Source: Ancylostoma caninum
Lineage: Eukaryota; Nematoda; Chromadorea; Rhabditida; Ancylostomatidae
DNA length: 64,000 nt
NCBI GenBank assembly: GCA_037903475.1
Contig: JBAJFG010000180.1
Location: 124,001 to 188,000, forward strand
Reading direction: 5' to 3'
The notes under the pieces were generated by a model. The model ran no database searches. It was given only the letters and a program-made list of their open reading frames with translations, and was not told where the DNA came from. Shown here piece after piece: positions 12,521-24,785 of this stretch (positions are counted from its first letter, which is position 1; every line of letters begins with the position of its first letter). The translations under genes and the position numbers were made by a program.

Positions 12521-13810
12521 ATCTCCTCCGTCTTCTAAGCTATAGTATTCGTTTAGATAATTTTTGAAGGGCACTACTCAAGATCCGCACATCATAGTTG
12601 GTGTAACTCGATCCTAAAAAATAGATTTGATATGAAAAATTGTAGGAATGATGCCCAACAGTCTCGTTTATACTATAACAAAGCTATAAGTTTCTACGTT
12701 CAAAATGAGGGCAATGAATGTGTGAGCTGACAACGCACTCATAAAGGTAAGAGCACGTCAACAGCAGGGCCGCCAGATGTATGAAGCTCCCTTAAAGGCA
12801 AGGTCCGGGCAAAATTCAACCACCCGAATTTCTATTGGATTGGTAGCCCATGGCGACGTATCGGACTAAAACTATAGAAAATAGCTGAAAAGGTCCCACA
12901 ACGAGTTGCTGAAGACTACAACTGGTCTGGTTTTCCGAAAAGCATTGAAGTGAAAGGAACTACCTGGACATTGATTTCTATTTGAGATACGGAGGGCACA
13001 AATATGTTGGTTTCTTTTGATTTCATTTCTCTAGCAATGAATAGTGGTGTTGCCCTACATGAATGTCACATACCTAATCCACTCAGATTAGAATTTGCAG
13101 TCCGGTCTTGCCGCATCACTACGCTCTCACTGATTTTACGTACCAATGCATAATTCTGTACCAACGCCATGAGTGTTGCGATCACGAATGGTGGATGAAA
13201 GAGGTATTCCCCCGCCAGGGTACGCATGGAATTACATACGACCATTCACCTCGGTGCCCACAGCTAGATCTATCGCATGAAAGTGAACATGCTGACCTGA
13301 TGATGACATAGCCTACGTCGGCATCTCACGTCATGGTATGTACGTCTAGGAACAGGATTTTTGCAGCCTTGAAGCAGATGCTAGATGCCCCCGTTTACAT
13401 TTCTGCCCTACAGAATATCGAATTTTCTCAAATTTAAACAACAGTATAGATGTACTACTCTTGGACAACACCGCAAAACTACGCTTCTTTTAGAGTTGGT
13501 ATTCCATGTTTTTACTGGCACTGACACAGTATTCGAGTTTCTGTTTCTTGTTACTAACACCACATAGCTGTTTTAGTGTTTTTTTCTGGCGCACCTTGAG
13601 TGTAAACAATAAATGAATAAATAAATGCTTTCCATCGACCAATTTCGGTACGGCGTTTGCGGGGTTGCAGCGTCCAGGCTTTGAAATGACCTTATACGGC
13701 GCGCCCTACATGCTGCCTCTAGTGGCGTCGTAGGAAAAATTCATATTCAAAGGACCGGTGGCCCGTCTGATGGGGTGAGGAAGGTTCCACGAAGTGTTCG
13801 TCAGGCTGTG
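12521..13810. other. Unassigned stretch
   Basis: No gene recognised. A 'ttaaaggcaaggtc' word at 12793 resembles the outer end of the TTAA MITEs but has no partner end nearby. A short (AATA)n tract lies at 13605-13627. Confidence 0.4.
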
Positions 13811-13811
13811 C

Positions 13812-14050
13812 AGTCCATTAGATCACAGAGGGCGCCCGATCCGACTTTGTCCGCAACTACGACCTCATCATTTTTCGGCCAACTGATCTACATATTTTTT
13901 GCACTTTTTTGATTTGCATATGGTGTGATTCCTTCCGTTCTTATGTTTCCCTACTGCCATTCGGTAAAATATCCTTCCAGACGCATTCTGCGTGCGAAGT
14001 CGTAATTGCAGACAAAGTCGGATCAGGTGCCCTCTATGAACTAATAGACC
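13812..14050. mobile_element. 239-bp TIR MITE family, copy 1 of 3
   Basis: The ends are imperfect inverted repeats of about 52 bp: 13812-13862 against 14000-14050, sharing 'gatccgactttgtc' and '..cgac'. The same ends and the same interior words ('ggtgtgatt.cttcc', 'cctactgcca') occur at 33081-33315 in the same orientation and at 56626-56893 inverted. Three copies in 64 kb mark it as a repeat family. The target duplication is not clear. Confidence 0.7.
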
Positions 14051-16099
14051 ATATGTATCTGAGTGTCCATCGTTGTTCACTATGCATGCGCGCAGCCTTT
14101 GTTGGTTGGAGCACGTTTTCCTATGACTACCGTAACCCTCTTACGTTTTCTTCCATATCTAGCGGTAGAGCTACCGAGGTCTCAAACTTGACATAAGTGC
14201 TACACATGTGGTTTGGACTCCATATAGCAAAAAACCTGAGTGGGCAAGATTTGACCGGACCACGCCTTTAAGCCCTGCCGCTGAAACCATGTGAGGATTG
14301 TAGTGGAGCATTGACCGTTTGGAGGAGCGGACCGAGGTCATGCAGCTCCCGAGCATCTTGAGACCTTTCTCGGAAACGCTGGGGCTTGTATGAAATCTAA
14401 ATGGTGACTTCTGAAGACCGTACAATTAGTAAACTCATATAAAGGATTGGCCAAAATTATGGGTACTGCCCGCGCGCTGAGAATTTGCTCAACTATAGGG
14501 GACCTTTCGAGATTTCTTGACTTTTTCGCATATCCGAAATCTTCCACTTTCCGCTCATATCATTTCATCAATTTGTTTCAGCCAATATGCAACCATAGAC
14601 CCATCGTTCTGTCACTATCACTTGGCACCACAACAACGTTTGGACACGCAAGAGTTGTAGCCCTTCGAAATTATGCAAGAACTTTATTAACAGAGTGGTA
14701 CAATGTTTCAGAGCACTAGTAACAGAAGGCCTTAGTAGCACCCGCGGAAGATACCGTTCCTCAAAAATTTGTTCCAAAATCGCGAAGAAACTGGGTGTGG
14801 CCGACGCATGCCTATAAGCAGTTTCCATGGAATCTCTCGTGAAACGAACATTATGAGCTAGGGCAACTGTGAGGAAGTAATTGAAGAGGGACTACTCAAA
14901 CGAGAAGCAATCATCACCCACTCGTGGAGCCCACAAGAAGATCCGTGAAAAGTGTTACTAAAACTTTTTCAAATAGTTAACCTCAGTCGGTGGCCTACCA
15001 ACTCGCTCCGCCTCTGCTCACAGTGTTACTCTATCTGAATGATTCTTAGGTCAAATGCATGCTAGGAACCAATTATTGGCGTTCGTGGGCTTGGGGAAGC
15101 TCTTCACAAAAACTCGAAAATGATAGTGGCCACTACTTGCGTGCCTGAGACAACACCTACCTTTTAAGTCTGTAGGCCCTATTTTGACAATGATAGAATA
15201 ACATTCGAAATCAAATGCATATTATTGTTGTTCTAAGGGTGCCTGACATTCTCTCCTAGAGACCTCCGCGATATTATAGCTCCTTCGTTCAGGAAATTGA
15301 ATTTATCTAATACCCATGATTTTGGCCCACCCCGTAGAACTTCGGTCGTTTCTATGGCGTAAGAAGTTTGGCCAAAGACTTTGTTGTCACGCTGTAGTAA
15401 ATACTGGAGAATGTGGGGCGATTAACAGAGGTGCCAGGAAAAAATCACAGTATTCTCAGGATGCCCTAAAGGAGAAGGAATTAGCTGAAAATAGGAACAT
15501 CTCTAGAAGTCAGGTCCCCGGATGCATAAACATCAACGACTACCGAATGAAGAAAAATAGAGAGAAAAGGAAAGATGGAAAAGAAAAGAGCTATAAGAAG
15601 AGTTTATACCGATAAAGCTAAGCAGTTGTACGAGAGCTACGACATAAACCAACTGACAGAAATCCGCTTCAGATCATAATCGAACACGTTCGCCGTTCAG
15701 CGCCGGCGCTTTAGTCCACAAACTGGACTGGGATCCACGAAACTACAACCGCGAGAACTTGGTCAGCACGCCATGTTTGGCATCCTGAGCCCGGATGCTT
15801 CACTTGAAAGACATGTAATCTCATACCCATGGGTAGCAGCGGGGCACAACACCACATATGGGTGAACATCGTGATAGGTGTGAATAAAGGGGCATGTTGT
15901 GCACGTTAACGCGTTTACCATGGGTACTCCTAATTATGCATCCAGGCCCTCTGCATCGTAACATCAGTGCACTGGGTAATCAGCCACACGGCCATTGTTG
16001 GTTTGTTTGGTAAGAAATTCGTGGAAACTAGCCCTGCTCAGAATAAGTCGAAAAATCGCAGCTACATACATACATATGTATGTGTGTACTAGCTACTAT
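14051..16099. other. Unassigned stretch
   Basis: No gene recognised. Frames on both strands are under 100 codons. A lysine-rich plus-strand frame lies at 15316-15615. A short self-complementary tract 'tacatacatacatatgtatg' lies at 16064-16083, just before the mariner insertion. Confidence 0.4.
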
Positions 16100-17383
16100 T
16101 AGGTACGTGCAAAAGTTCCGGGACAGTTTTTGCATGCAAAAGTTCCGGGACAGGTTGACCTAATTTTTTGGATCGCCATGAGTCGACTCAAGGTCAACGG
16201 TTTCAACCAAATCAAAAAGCATTACCACCAGCGTAGTGTTTCCAACACGGCACATGAAGATTTTTGCAGGAGCCTCAAATTTGACCGGTTCATACTTAAA
16301 GAAGCGGCACATGTCGTTTTCGAGCAGGGCCTGTTCATTGAAAGTTTCACAGCCAATGTGACAATGTAGAAGCTTGGAAAGGAGAAATTCTGTTGGAGAC
16401 AGGTCATGGGAGGAGTATATGGAATACGTGAGAATTTTAGAGACGGGTTGGTCCATTTTTTACACGATTGACACTGTGACACGCTGATATGGGTTATCCC
16501 GCAGCAGCAGCCAAACACATTTGCTTGACTGTATTGGCCTTATATTTAAGAGTTTCTCCATTATTGATTTCGACAAAGGAGAGTATTACTCAACAAAAAC
16601 TCTGCACCTGTTTGGAAAACAGTCGTTGTGGATTACTCAAATTGCTGACCAAAAAAGGACAAAAAAATTTCTAAAGGTGTAGCTATGGTATGCCCCTTTC
16701 TGGGTAGGTGGCTGGTACCAGATCCTGGACCGACCTCTTCCTACTATCGTACATGACCCACTCTGGACGACTGATAAGAATCCGTTCAAGAAACGGCTTG
16801 CTAGGATATCAGTAGATCAAATATATGCAGTCAGCTGACGACACTTGTGTTCACCACACCAAATCCGTTTACTCATCTTCCTCTTCTTGCCGATTTTCTT
16901 CAAGTGACGGGACATAGTTGGCCAATTACCTCGTAATGTCCTGTACACTTTGCTTTGGGTCTAATTGAACCTGCCCCTTTCGGTCGCCTTTTTGAAGATC
17001 GAGTTGCTGCCTGGATCGTTGAGCATTTTCCATGCTCCCATTTCCGCCTAGATTTCACAAGAGTCAACTAGTTCCTGGCATTTTGGAGAAGATAGCCTAC
17101 ACAAACGCAATATTGATTCTATAGGTCCCTCCCTTTGCAGATCGTCCGAATTTGTATTCATAAGGCAAAATTCCACAAATTTGCTGACTGTACCAACATT
17201 GGTATTATGCCTAGAATACAGCAATATTTTGATTTAGGTCGGAGCCAAAAGTGATATGGGTAGCAGAAGTTTCAGGCTATCAGCACATGTGAAAACGTCT
17301 GCAGGACATGAAAACCGCAAGGAGTAAAACAAGGTCAAACAATTAAATACCACCAACTGCCCCGGAACTTTTGCGCGCACCTA
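16100..17383 (-). mobile_element. Full-length mariner element, inactive
   Basis: Element of 1,284 bp, the usual mariner length, bounded by TA at 16100-16101 and 17382-17383. The left end reads 'taggtacgtgcaaaagttcc'; the right end, in reverse complement, reads 'taggtgcgcgcaaaagttcc', giving terminal inverted repeats of about 28 bp. The left TIR is partly duplicated: 'tgcaaaagttccgggacag' near 16108 recurs near 16134. A broken transposase fills the minus strand. Confidence 0.85.
16150..17310 (-). pseudogene. mariner transposase pseudogene
   Basis: Minus-strand fragments match mariner transposases in order, in different frames. The end of the paired DNA-binding region reads 'MSRHLKKIGKKRKM' at about 16872-16914. 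The catalytic core around the second aspartate is seen as a 'FLNGFLSVVQSG'/'MYDSRKR' pair near 16740-16810. The '(Y)SPDLAPSD.HLF'-like segment appears as 'SSHDLSPTEFLLSK' near 16365-16410. The C-terminal end lies near 16160-16360. An intact protein would have about 340 residues; here frameshifts and stops separate every block. It encodes no working DD34D-type enzyme. Confidence 0.8.
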
Positions 17384-18218
17384 TTACATGGGACATCTGA
17401 CCGTTCTGATGCTGTTGTCGTACAAAAACTGTTCAGGTTATCCAAATGTTCCTGAAATTTCCCAGACACAAGTGATGGAAATTTCGGTAGATGCTGCCCT
17501 CAAAGGTAGAGGCCCACCTCATACTCGTGTTTGAGCTATTGACACATTCTGAACTCCTCGATGCGCTGATACCGGGATTAGCGCATCGTGGCATCTAAAC
17601 CCGTTTCTCGAGACGGGGCTTGTAACAGCTTGCTGGACCAAGTTGAAAAAGCAGTGCATCACTGCTGATCTTATCGATCGATAAGAAGTTGTGACACTTG
17701 TTTCTATTTATAGGAAACACAACAAGGCTCACCTGCAAAGTGGCCGTACCTCGACTTAGGTAGTCATGCACTTTTGAAATGCCTGTACAGGGATGGCTGT
17801 GGAAGTACGACAACGTCCGTCAAGCAATAGAAAAGGTTTCAGACTAACAGTGAACGCAGAGCAACAACAGTCACGCGCTCGCTACATTACCCTCTGACGT
17901 AGGGAGTTCCCGGCGCTTCTTTGCCATCCTAATCCAGGTATCCTCTCAATGCACTCGATTATGATTGTCCCAGGATTTTTTCGAAAGAGAAGCCTTATCT
18001 AACACAGCAAAAGCATGCAAACATGCTTTTCAGTGAAATACAATCACTGTTTTTTTCTCATACATTTTTTTCCGCCAGTGGATAACGAAAAATCTGCTCT
18101 CAACGCTTTGTAGTAATAAGCTAAAAGGGAGATTTCGTCGTTCAACGCTACAATGTGTTTATAAGACTTTGTAACTCTTCCAAGCTCCCATCTCAAACTA
18201 GAACAATGCTGGTTTGCG
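17384..18218. other. Unassigned stretch
   Basis: Nothing recognised. Frames are short on both strands. Confidence 0.4.
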
Positions 18219-18222
18219 TTAA

Positions 18223-18685
18223 AGGCAGCAGGAGCTGAAATTCTCGACTCTGAGCTGAGCTGCGGGTGGTGAAGTACAGACTCAGCACATCATAAATGTG
18301 AAACGAACACAGACAATGATGGCTTACCTGCAGAGAAAATGGAACATTCGTCGCGAACACGCCTGGCCGTGTTCGCGCGCGGACGAGTTTTCCCCAGCGC
18401 GAAAGCTATTGTGGCGCGTGGTCTTGACCGAGTCCCGCCATGAAACCCGGTGAATTGAATGCATTTCGTTTTCTCTTTGCGCCAAACCACGTACCGCAAT
18501 GGCTTATGCGCCGGGGAAAACTCGTCCGCGCGCGAACACGGCCAGGCGTGTTCGCGACGAATGTTCCATTTTCTCTGCAGGTAAGCCATCATTGTCTGTG
18601 TTCGTTTCACATTTATGATGTGCTGAGTCTGTACTTCACCACCCACAGCTCAGCTCGGAGTCGAGGATTTCAGCTCTTGCTGCCT
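18223..18685. mobile_element. TTAA-type foldback MITE, copy 2
   Basis: 463 bp, flanked by exact TTAA at 18219-18222 and 18686-18689. Its arms match those of the 11851-12307 copy closely, including 'aatggaacattcgtcgcgaa', 'gacgagttttcccc' and the terminal AGGCAGCA. The loop (about 18420-18500) differs from copy 1, so the two copies share arms but not centres. Non-coding. Confidence 0.8.
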
Positions 18686-18689
18686 TTAA

Positions 18690-19638
18690 GGAATACGATT
18701 TTGTTCACATTAAACAAACCGCACAACGATTTCTGCCGCGGACCCTCGTTTTGCACTATCTTATGCATACATTGCTCGTTCCTTTGAATGGTTCTTTTGT
18801 ATGTCATTAACTCATACCTTCATTTATAATCAGATGTTCAGAATGTTAGCGAGAACTTTTCTCGTTATAAAAATTTTGAAGAGCAGTGACACTATTGGTA
18901 TGCTTTTTGGCTAACTGATGGAGATTGAGTGTAAATATTTTACGCGTATTCATGATACAATGATACAACCCGGCCAATACGGTGTCCTCACAATTAGTAC
19001 AGCGAAAGAAAGGGCTTTCGTTACAGTCTCAATGATGACGAAATTCAATTATGCTGAGTACTCCGATTTACATCCTGGTAAATCCCTTCTCTCTAGAAGT
19101 GGTTTTATACACTTTTACTTTTCTTTATTTATTTATTTATTTTATTTGACCTATTAATTCTTTTATTTACTTATTTATTTTATTTGATCAATTAATTATT
19201 TATTTCTTGACGACCCTTCGACTTGAGCAGTGTTGGCTTCGACATTTTCGTGAATACCACGGAATCACACCTCTCTGAGTCTTATTACTAATTTCTTTTC
19301 TGAAGAAAACTCAATCAGAACATAAAAGGGTTTCAGCAGTTTGCCATTACTTTATGGATTGGCTTTGTGAACCAAATATGAATCCTCTCAGCCCTTTTGG
19401 AGCTATTTTAACGCTACTGAGCAATCCATAGCGTTTTTCGCATCGCTGACGCCGCTCGCGGCTAGGATTGGAGAAGCGCGGGCGGGAGGCGTTCTTGGTG
19501 AGACGTCGATTCGGGTGACCTTCCCCAGGCAATGCAGTGAAGGGTCATCCGGCTGTCTGGGTAAGAAACGCGGCGGAGTCGTAGTAACCGCATTCTTGCA
19601 AACACATTATTATGGAGCCCATACTGTGACTTCTAGAA
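18690..19638. other. Unassigned stretch with an ATTT-rich tract
   Basis: No gene recognised. 19125-19200 is a decayed (TTTA)n tract. Confidence 0.45.
19125..19200. repeat. Decayed (TTTA)n microsatellite
   Basis: Repeated 'tttatttatttattt' words, interrupted by 'gacctattaattc' and 'gatcaattaatta'. Confidence 0.7.
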
Positions 19639-19790
19639 CTAGCACCCCTTCGGGACGCTAGAAGGTGTGGTGGAGCAGCCACTTGGGGCATGTGCAAAAG
19701 CTTTGCCCTTGCCAAGTCATTAGAAAATTGACAAAGAAGTAGAACTAATCATTAAATGGGCTCAAATGTGAAATCCTTCTTATTGGTTGA
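19639..19790. repeat. Array-flanking segment with TTCG hairpin, copy 1
   Basis: Begins with a 23-nt hairpin (19639-19661) whose stem closes a CCC-TTCG-GGG loop. It continues for about 150 bp with clear similarity to 22045-22200: '.agccactt', 'cttg..aa.t', 'aactaatcattaa', 'gctcaaat'. In both places it precedes a minisatellite array on the same strand, which suggests that flank and array were duplicated together. Confidence 0.6.
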
Positions 19791-19812
19791 GTATGAGTAT
19801 GACAATCATCAT

Positions 19813-21050
19813 AGGGGTATTAGTGCGTTTTCCTCACTACTGGGCCAACGCAGACGCGTTTTCCATCGGCGGACCTGTACCCTGCCGTTCTCCACACTAT
19901 CGGGCCAAAGCGAACTCGTGTCCTGGTGTTCTCCACACTGGGGTTGGGCCACAGCGGCCCTTTCTTGCATCGATGGACCCGCATTCTGGCGTCTTCCTCA
20001 CTGTTGGACAAAGCGAACCCGTTCAACCGTTCACAATCGGCTGAACCGTATCCTGGGATTCCCCATTTTACCGAGTCACAGCGGACCCATCCTATATTGG
20101 CGGACCGGCGTTCCCCACACCACTGGGCCACGGCGGGCAAGTTCTCTATCGGCGAACCCATATCCTGGCGTTCTCCACACCATTGGACCACTGTGGAGCC
20201 GTTCTCCATGGGAGGACTCGCGCCCCGGTGTTCTCCACACTGTCGGACCAAAGCGAACCCGTATCCTGGCATTCTCCACATCATTGTGGGTCCTTTCTCC
20301 GTTGATAGACCAGCATTCTGGCAATTTTCTCAGGGCTGAGCCAAAGCAGCCCCATTTTTCCTAGGCGGACCCGTATCCTGGTGTTCTCCACACCATTGGG
20401 TCAAGGCGGGCCCTTTCTCCATCGGTGGACCAGCACTCTGGCGTCTTCTTCACTCTTAGATCAGGATGCCTATCCTGGCGTTCTCCATGTAATTGAGCCA
20501 TAACGCATCCATCCTATATTGGCGGACCCGTATCCTGGCGTTTTTCACACCATTTGGCCACGGAGGCCCTTCTTCCAGATGAGGGCCTGCATTCTGGCGT
20601 CTTCCTAACGGTTAAGCTAAGCCGATGCCTTCTCCATGGGCGGACTTGCACCCTGGCATTCTCCACAATCATGGACGAAAGCGAGCCCATACCCTGGCGT
20701 TCTCCACCATTGGGCCATAGCGGGTCCTTGCTCCATTGGCGAACCAGCATTCCAGTGTTTTCCTTAATGTTGGCCACATCGTACTCTTATGAGATCGGTG
20801 GATCCATATCCTAGTGTTCCCAACGTTATTGAGCCAGAGCGAACCGATCCTATAGTGGCGGACCTGTATGATAGTGTGCTCCACACTATTAGGCCATTCA
20901 GTCGCTGGTCAGCCCTTATTCTGGTGTTTTCCTCACAATTAGGCCAAACTGGATCCGCTCTCCATTGGCGTAGCCATATCCTAGCGTTTTCATCACTTTT
21001 GGGCCATGGCACACCTGTTTTTTTATTAGAGCCCCCGTACCCTTTGTAAA
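19813..21050 (+). repeat. Minisatellite array A, 41-60-bp units
   Basis: About 20 or more diverged units built around 'ggacccgtatcctggcgttc', 'ctccacac.attgggccac' and 'agcggaccc'. Spacing is near 59-60 bp, but shorter variants of about 41 bp that lack part of the unit are present, for example between 20223 and 20264. The plus strand is pyrimidine-rich and nearly stop-free, which gives apparent proteins of up to 202 codons. These frames are repeat by-products. Units align with those of arrays B and C. Confidence 0.85.
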
Positions 21051-22044
21051 TCTCGAGAGTAAGAGTATCCCCAGACTTCGCCTGCTCAAAATGAACAAAA
21101 ATGAACGGGCAATTCAAGAGTTATCAAGAGAGTTCAAGAGAGAGTTCAAGAATTATCGTAGAAATGATACGTGTCAACTGCCACGTTACATCGCCATAGA
21201 TCGCTGCCAAACGGATCTCATCGCCCGTACTCTCGGAGATGTGCCCAAAATCAACAGACGATGTGATGATAGCGATAGTGGAAACGATGTCTGTCGATCG
21301 CCACGCCACATCAGTTATCATCTCTCTCACGTCTGAAGCTTCCTCTTTCAGTTTATCCAAGTGGCGATCGCCGGCCGTCGTGGTGGTCGCGATGACAGCC
21401 GGCTGTAGTGGCACACGATTGCTGGTGAAGTCTGGGGATACTCTAATGCTAAAGGCTTGGGAGTTACTCAGAAATTTTGTTTAGCCAATGGTTGATTCTG
21501 ATCAACTATTAGTTGATTGGTTACACAATTTCATGTCTTGCTAAAGTGAAGCGTTTACTCTGTATTATAGTGCAAAAGCTTTGTCGAAATGAACGGATAT
21601 CGTGACTGCACAATCGCATCGAGAACTCAGCATGGGATGCGGCAGAAGCATCCGCCAAATGAGGCAACCCCATAGTTTCAGCCACCACCCAGCTTCCGAA
21701 TCACTACAGACCTCCCCTCAGTGGAACTGCCTGAATCGTCGCAACAGTGGGAAGGTGGTTTTCCTGCTGCGAACATTGTGCAGCCTGAAAGCTCGTAAAC
21801 GCTCCCTCACCCCTATGCTGCAAGACCGCCAGCGAAGGTGATGAAATCACCATTCCGTGCATGCGGGAGAGTTAGCAGTGACGTAATTGGCGAGTCCCGG
21901 AACGAACATGTCTGATTCTGTAAAAATTGCCCATCTTGCCTTGCAGTCTGCGCCTCAAGATTACCGGTGTCTATGAGTGCCGCTGCGTTACTGGAACAAT
22001 ATCCCTAGCCGCTTTAGCCCCCTCACGGTGCTTTCTTTGATAGA
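21051..22044. other. Unassigned stretch between arrays
   Basis: Contains a short direct repeat 'caagagttatcaagagag' with 'ttcaagagagagttcaagaa' at 21115-21153 and CG-rich words (gcgatcg, cgatcgc) near 21190-21400. No gene or element recognised. Confidence 0.4.
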
Positions 22045-22200
22045 CTAGCGCCCCTTCGGGACGCTAGAAAGTGGGGTGAGTCAGCCACTTGAGCCAGGTA
22101 GGAAAGCTTCACACATGTGAAATGCTTGGAGAATTAACAAAAAAGCAAAACTAATCATTAACTGAGCTCAAATACGGAACCCTCTTTGTAAATTGCGTAT
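22045..22200. repeat. Array-flanking segment with TTCG hairpin, copy 2
   Basis: Homologue of 19639-19790. It starts with the same 23-nt hairpin (22045-22067). About 250 bp of unrelated sequence separates it from array B, whereas in copy 1 the array follows almost at once. Confidence 0.6.
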
Positions 22201-22449
22201 ATTCTATCAGTCTGGCCGCCTCATCAAAGTCACACTTCTCTTCCAGATTCTTAATCACACATCTACATGTAGTACTCTTTTCCGATACAATGATACCACC
22301 AATTGTTTTTTTTTGTAAGTGCATTCATTCAACGCCTATGGACCCGTCACGGCCAGCCACTCCCAACTCTGCACAGGAGTATTTTCAAGATGGCTTAAGA
22401 ACCTGTGCACAACTGAGCATAACCAACGTAGTGCGAATAATCATCTTTT

Positions 22450-23745
22450 TCACACTACTGGGGCACTGCAGAACATTATCCTGGTGTTTTCCCTACTAAT
22501 GGCCACGGCGGACCCGATCCAGCTGTGGGCCCGTATCCTGACGTTTTCCGCACGATTGGGCCAAGACAAACCCATTCTCAATCCGTGGACCCTTATGCGT
22601 TTTCCCCACTACTGGGCCACGACGTACCTATTCTCCATCCGTGGGCCCTTATCCTGGCGTTTTCCTTACTATTGGCCACGGCAGACCTATTCTCCATCCG
22701 TGCACCCATATCCTGGCGTTTTCCCGACTACTGGGCCGCGGCAGACTCATTCCCCATCTGTAAACCTTTATCCCGGCATTTTTTCCGAGTATTGGCCATG
22801 GCGTACCTATTCTCCATCCGTGGGCCCTTATCCTGGCGTTCTCCTTACTATTGGCCACGGCAGACCTATTCTCCATCCGTGCTCCCATGTTCTGGCCTTT
22901 TCCCGACTACTGGCCGCAGGCAGACTCATTCTCCATTTGTGGACCGGTATACCGACGTTTTCTCCACTACTGGGCCGCGGCAGACTCATTCCCCATCTGT
23001 GGACCTTTATCCCGGCATTTTTCCGACTATTGGCCATGACGTACCTATTCTCCATCCGTGGGCCCTTATCCTGGCGTTTTCCTTACTATTGGCCACGGCA
23101 GATCTATTCTCCATCCGTGCACCCATATCCTGGCGTTTTCTTTACTACTGGCCACGACGTACCTATTCTCCATCCCTGCACCCATGTCCTGGCGTTTTCC
23201 CGACTACTGGCCGCAGGCAGACCCATTCTCCATTTGTGGACCGGTATACTGACGTTTTCTCCACTACTGGGCTGCGGCAGACTCATTCTCCATCTGTGGA
23301 CCTTTATCCCGGCATTTTTTCGACTATTGGCCATGGCGTACCTATTCTTCATCCGTGGATCCTTATCCTGGCGTTTTCCTCATTCCTCACTACTTGGCCA
23401 TGACGTACCTATTCTCCATCCGTGGGCCCTTATCCTGGCGTTCTCCTTACTATTGGCCACGGCAGACCTATTCTCCATCCGTGCGCCCATATGCTGGCGT
23501 TTTCCTTACTATTGGCCACGGCAGACCCATTCTTCATCCGCGGATCCTTATCCTGGCGTTTTCCTTACTACTGGGCCACGACGTACCTATTCTCCATCCG
23601 TGGGCCCATATCCTGGCGTTTCCCTTACTACTGGGCCACGGCGTACCTATTCTCCATCCGTGGACCCGTATGTTGGCGTTTCCCCCATCGTTGGGGCACG
23701 GCGGACCCTTTCTCGATCGGTGGATTCTTATCCTGGTGTTCTGAG
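22450..23745 (+). repeat. Minisatellite array B, 59-60-bp units
   Basis: About 21-22 units of the form 'tattctccatccgtgggccc', 'ttatcctggcgttttcctta', 'ctattggccacggcagacc'. Units are more uniform than in array A and end near 23745 with one diverged unit. No stop codon occurs in the consensus on this strand in any frame. This explains apparent open frames of 479, 292 and 154 codons that overlap in different frames. I do not treat them as proteins. Confidence 0.9.
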
Positions 23746-24554
23746 GATTTTTTTCTGAACTATGGAGCCCCGGCACATTTGCCCGTCATCAGTGCACCCG
23801 CACTACTCATAAGTCTCGAGAATAATGGAAGAAAGTTAGGAAATATTCAGAGTTTGGCCAATTGCATGTGCTCTAAGGAAATGTGACAACAGCTTAGGAT
23901 GCCCTGTTCTTTGTGGGTTCTTCTCGTATATAGGATTGTACTGTCCTTCTTAGAAACAAACACTGATTCTAGGACTCCCTAATCTCCGCGGAACCTCGTA
24001 AGTGCGCCGAACGTACATGCTCAATGCAAAAACCGAGTGCGGCTCATCGATGCGCGATCTTTCAGCATGCTTATCCATCCATTAGAGGAGGATCACTTAC
24101 AGTGCACCGTGATTCCGTGGAAATACTGCTAAAGCACCAACAGAGGGGCTACTCTGCTCCGTACACTGCTGTTACGCAACGTCAAGTCGCTGTAAACACT
24201 CTCTCGCCCGGGGGGCTCGAGACCGCTAGAGAAGGGTCCCGCCACGAAACCCTGAAAGCACTGTCTAAACTTCTCGCTTTCATCATTGGAGACTGTATCC
24301 ATTTTTCCGTCAGTGCCGCCCTTACGGTGCTTTGTTAAGAGGATCTTCAAATCTTCATAAGGGGGAAGAAGCCTCCACGAACCTCTCCCCCATTTTAGTC
24401 TTTGCGGATTTCCGCCCTTAAAACAAATACTCAAATTTCAATACAAAATACTGATATAAAATGATGCAAATAACTGCTATTGGCACAAATAAGTTTCTTG
24501 GTGTTTTTTTTTGTAACTTTGAAGCTTTATTCATGGAAAATTGTATAATTTATT
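23746..24554. other. Unassigned stretch
   Basis: Nothing recognised. It includes a 'gggtcccgccacgaaaccct' word at 24235 whose relatives occur near 9650 and 18430, suggesting a dispersed repeat. Confidence 0.4.
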
Positions 24555-24785
24555 TCATTCAAAGTGTTGTCCATAGTTACCCACGATTTCTCCCCATCTT
24601 TCAACTAACGCATTCCGCGTTGGAAAAGATCCATTACCTTTTGGGGCAATCCAAGAATGGATCCAATTTTTGGCTTCTTCGTAAGAAGTGAAGTGCTGTT
24701 TGACCAAGCCATGAGTTATCAACAGGGATCAATGCGATTGGAACGAACAATGTCTGGTGAATACGAAGGATGGGGGAAACGGTCA
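24555..24785 (-). pseudogene. mariner transposase C-terminal fragment
   Basis: Minus strand ends in a frame reading 'HFTSYEEAKNWIHSWIAPKG' and, further on, 'ALVERWGEIVGNYGQHFE' before a stop at 24555-24557. This matches the conserved mariner C-terminus (a 'W..SK..FF..GI..LP.RW.K...DG.YFE' type ending). Upstream, in another frame, 'PHPSYSPDIV' (near 24758-24785) matches the HPPYSPDLAPSD segment with the third catalytic aspartate. One frameshift separates the two. No TIRs were found, so this is a broken end of a different mariner lineage from the 16.1-kb copy. Confidence 0.8.

Noticed and set aside
11912..12538. Frames of 80-146 codons on both strands at the TTAA MITE
   Set aside because: Palindrome mirror images; the same peptide is read from both arms on opposite strands.
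19639..19661. Helitron 3' end (hairpin with CTAG)
   Set aside because: The hairpin includes the CTAG rather than preceding it, and no 5' TC end or Rep/helicase sequence was found.
22319..23758. 479-codon plus-strand open frame with overlapping 292- and 154-codon frames
   Set aside because: Same cause: a stop-free tandem array on the pyrimidine-rich strand.
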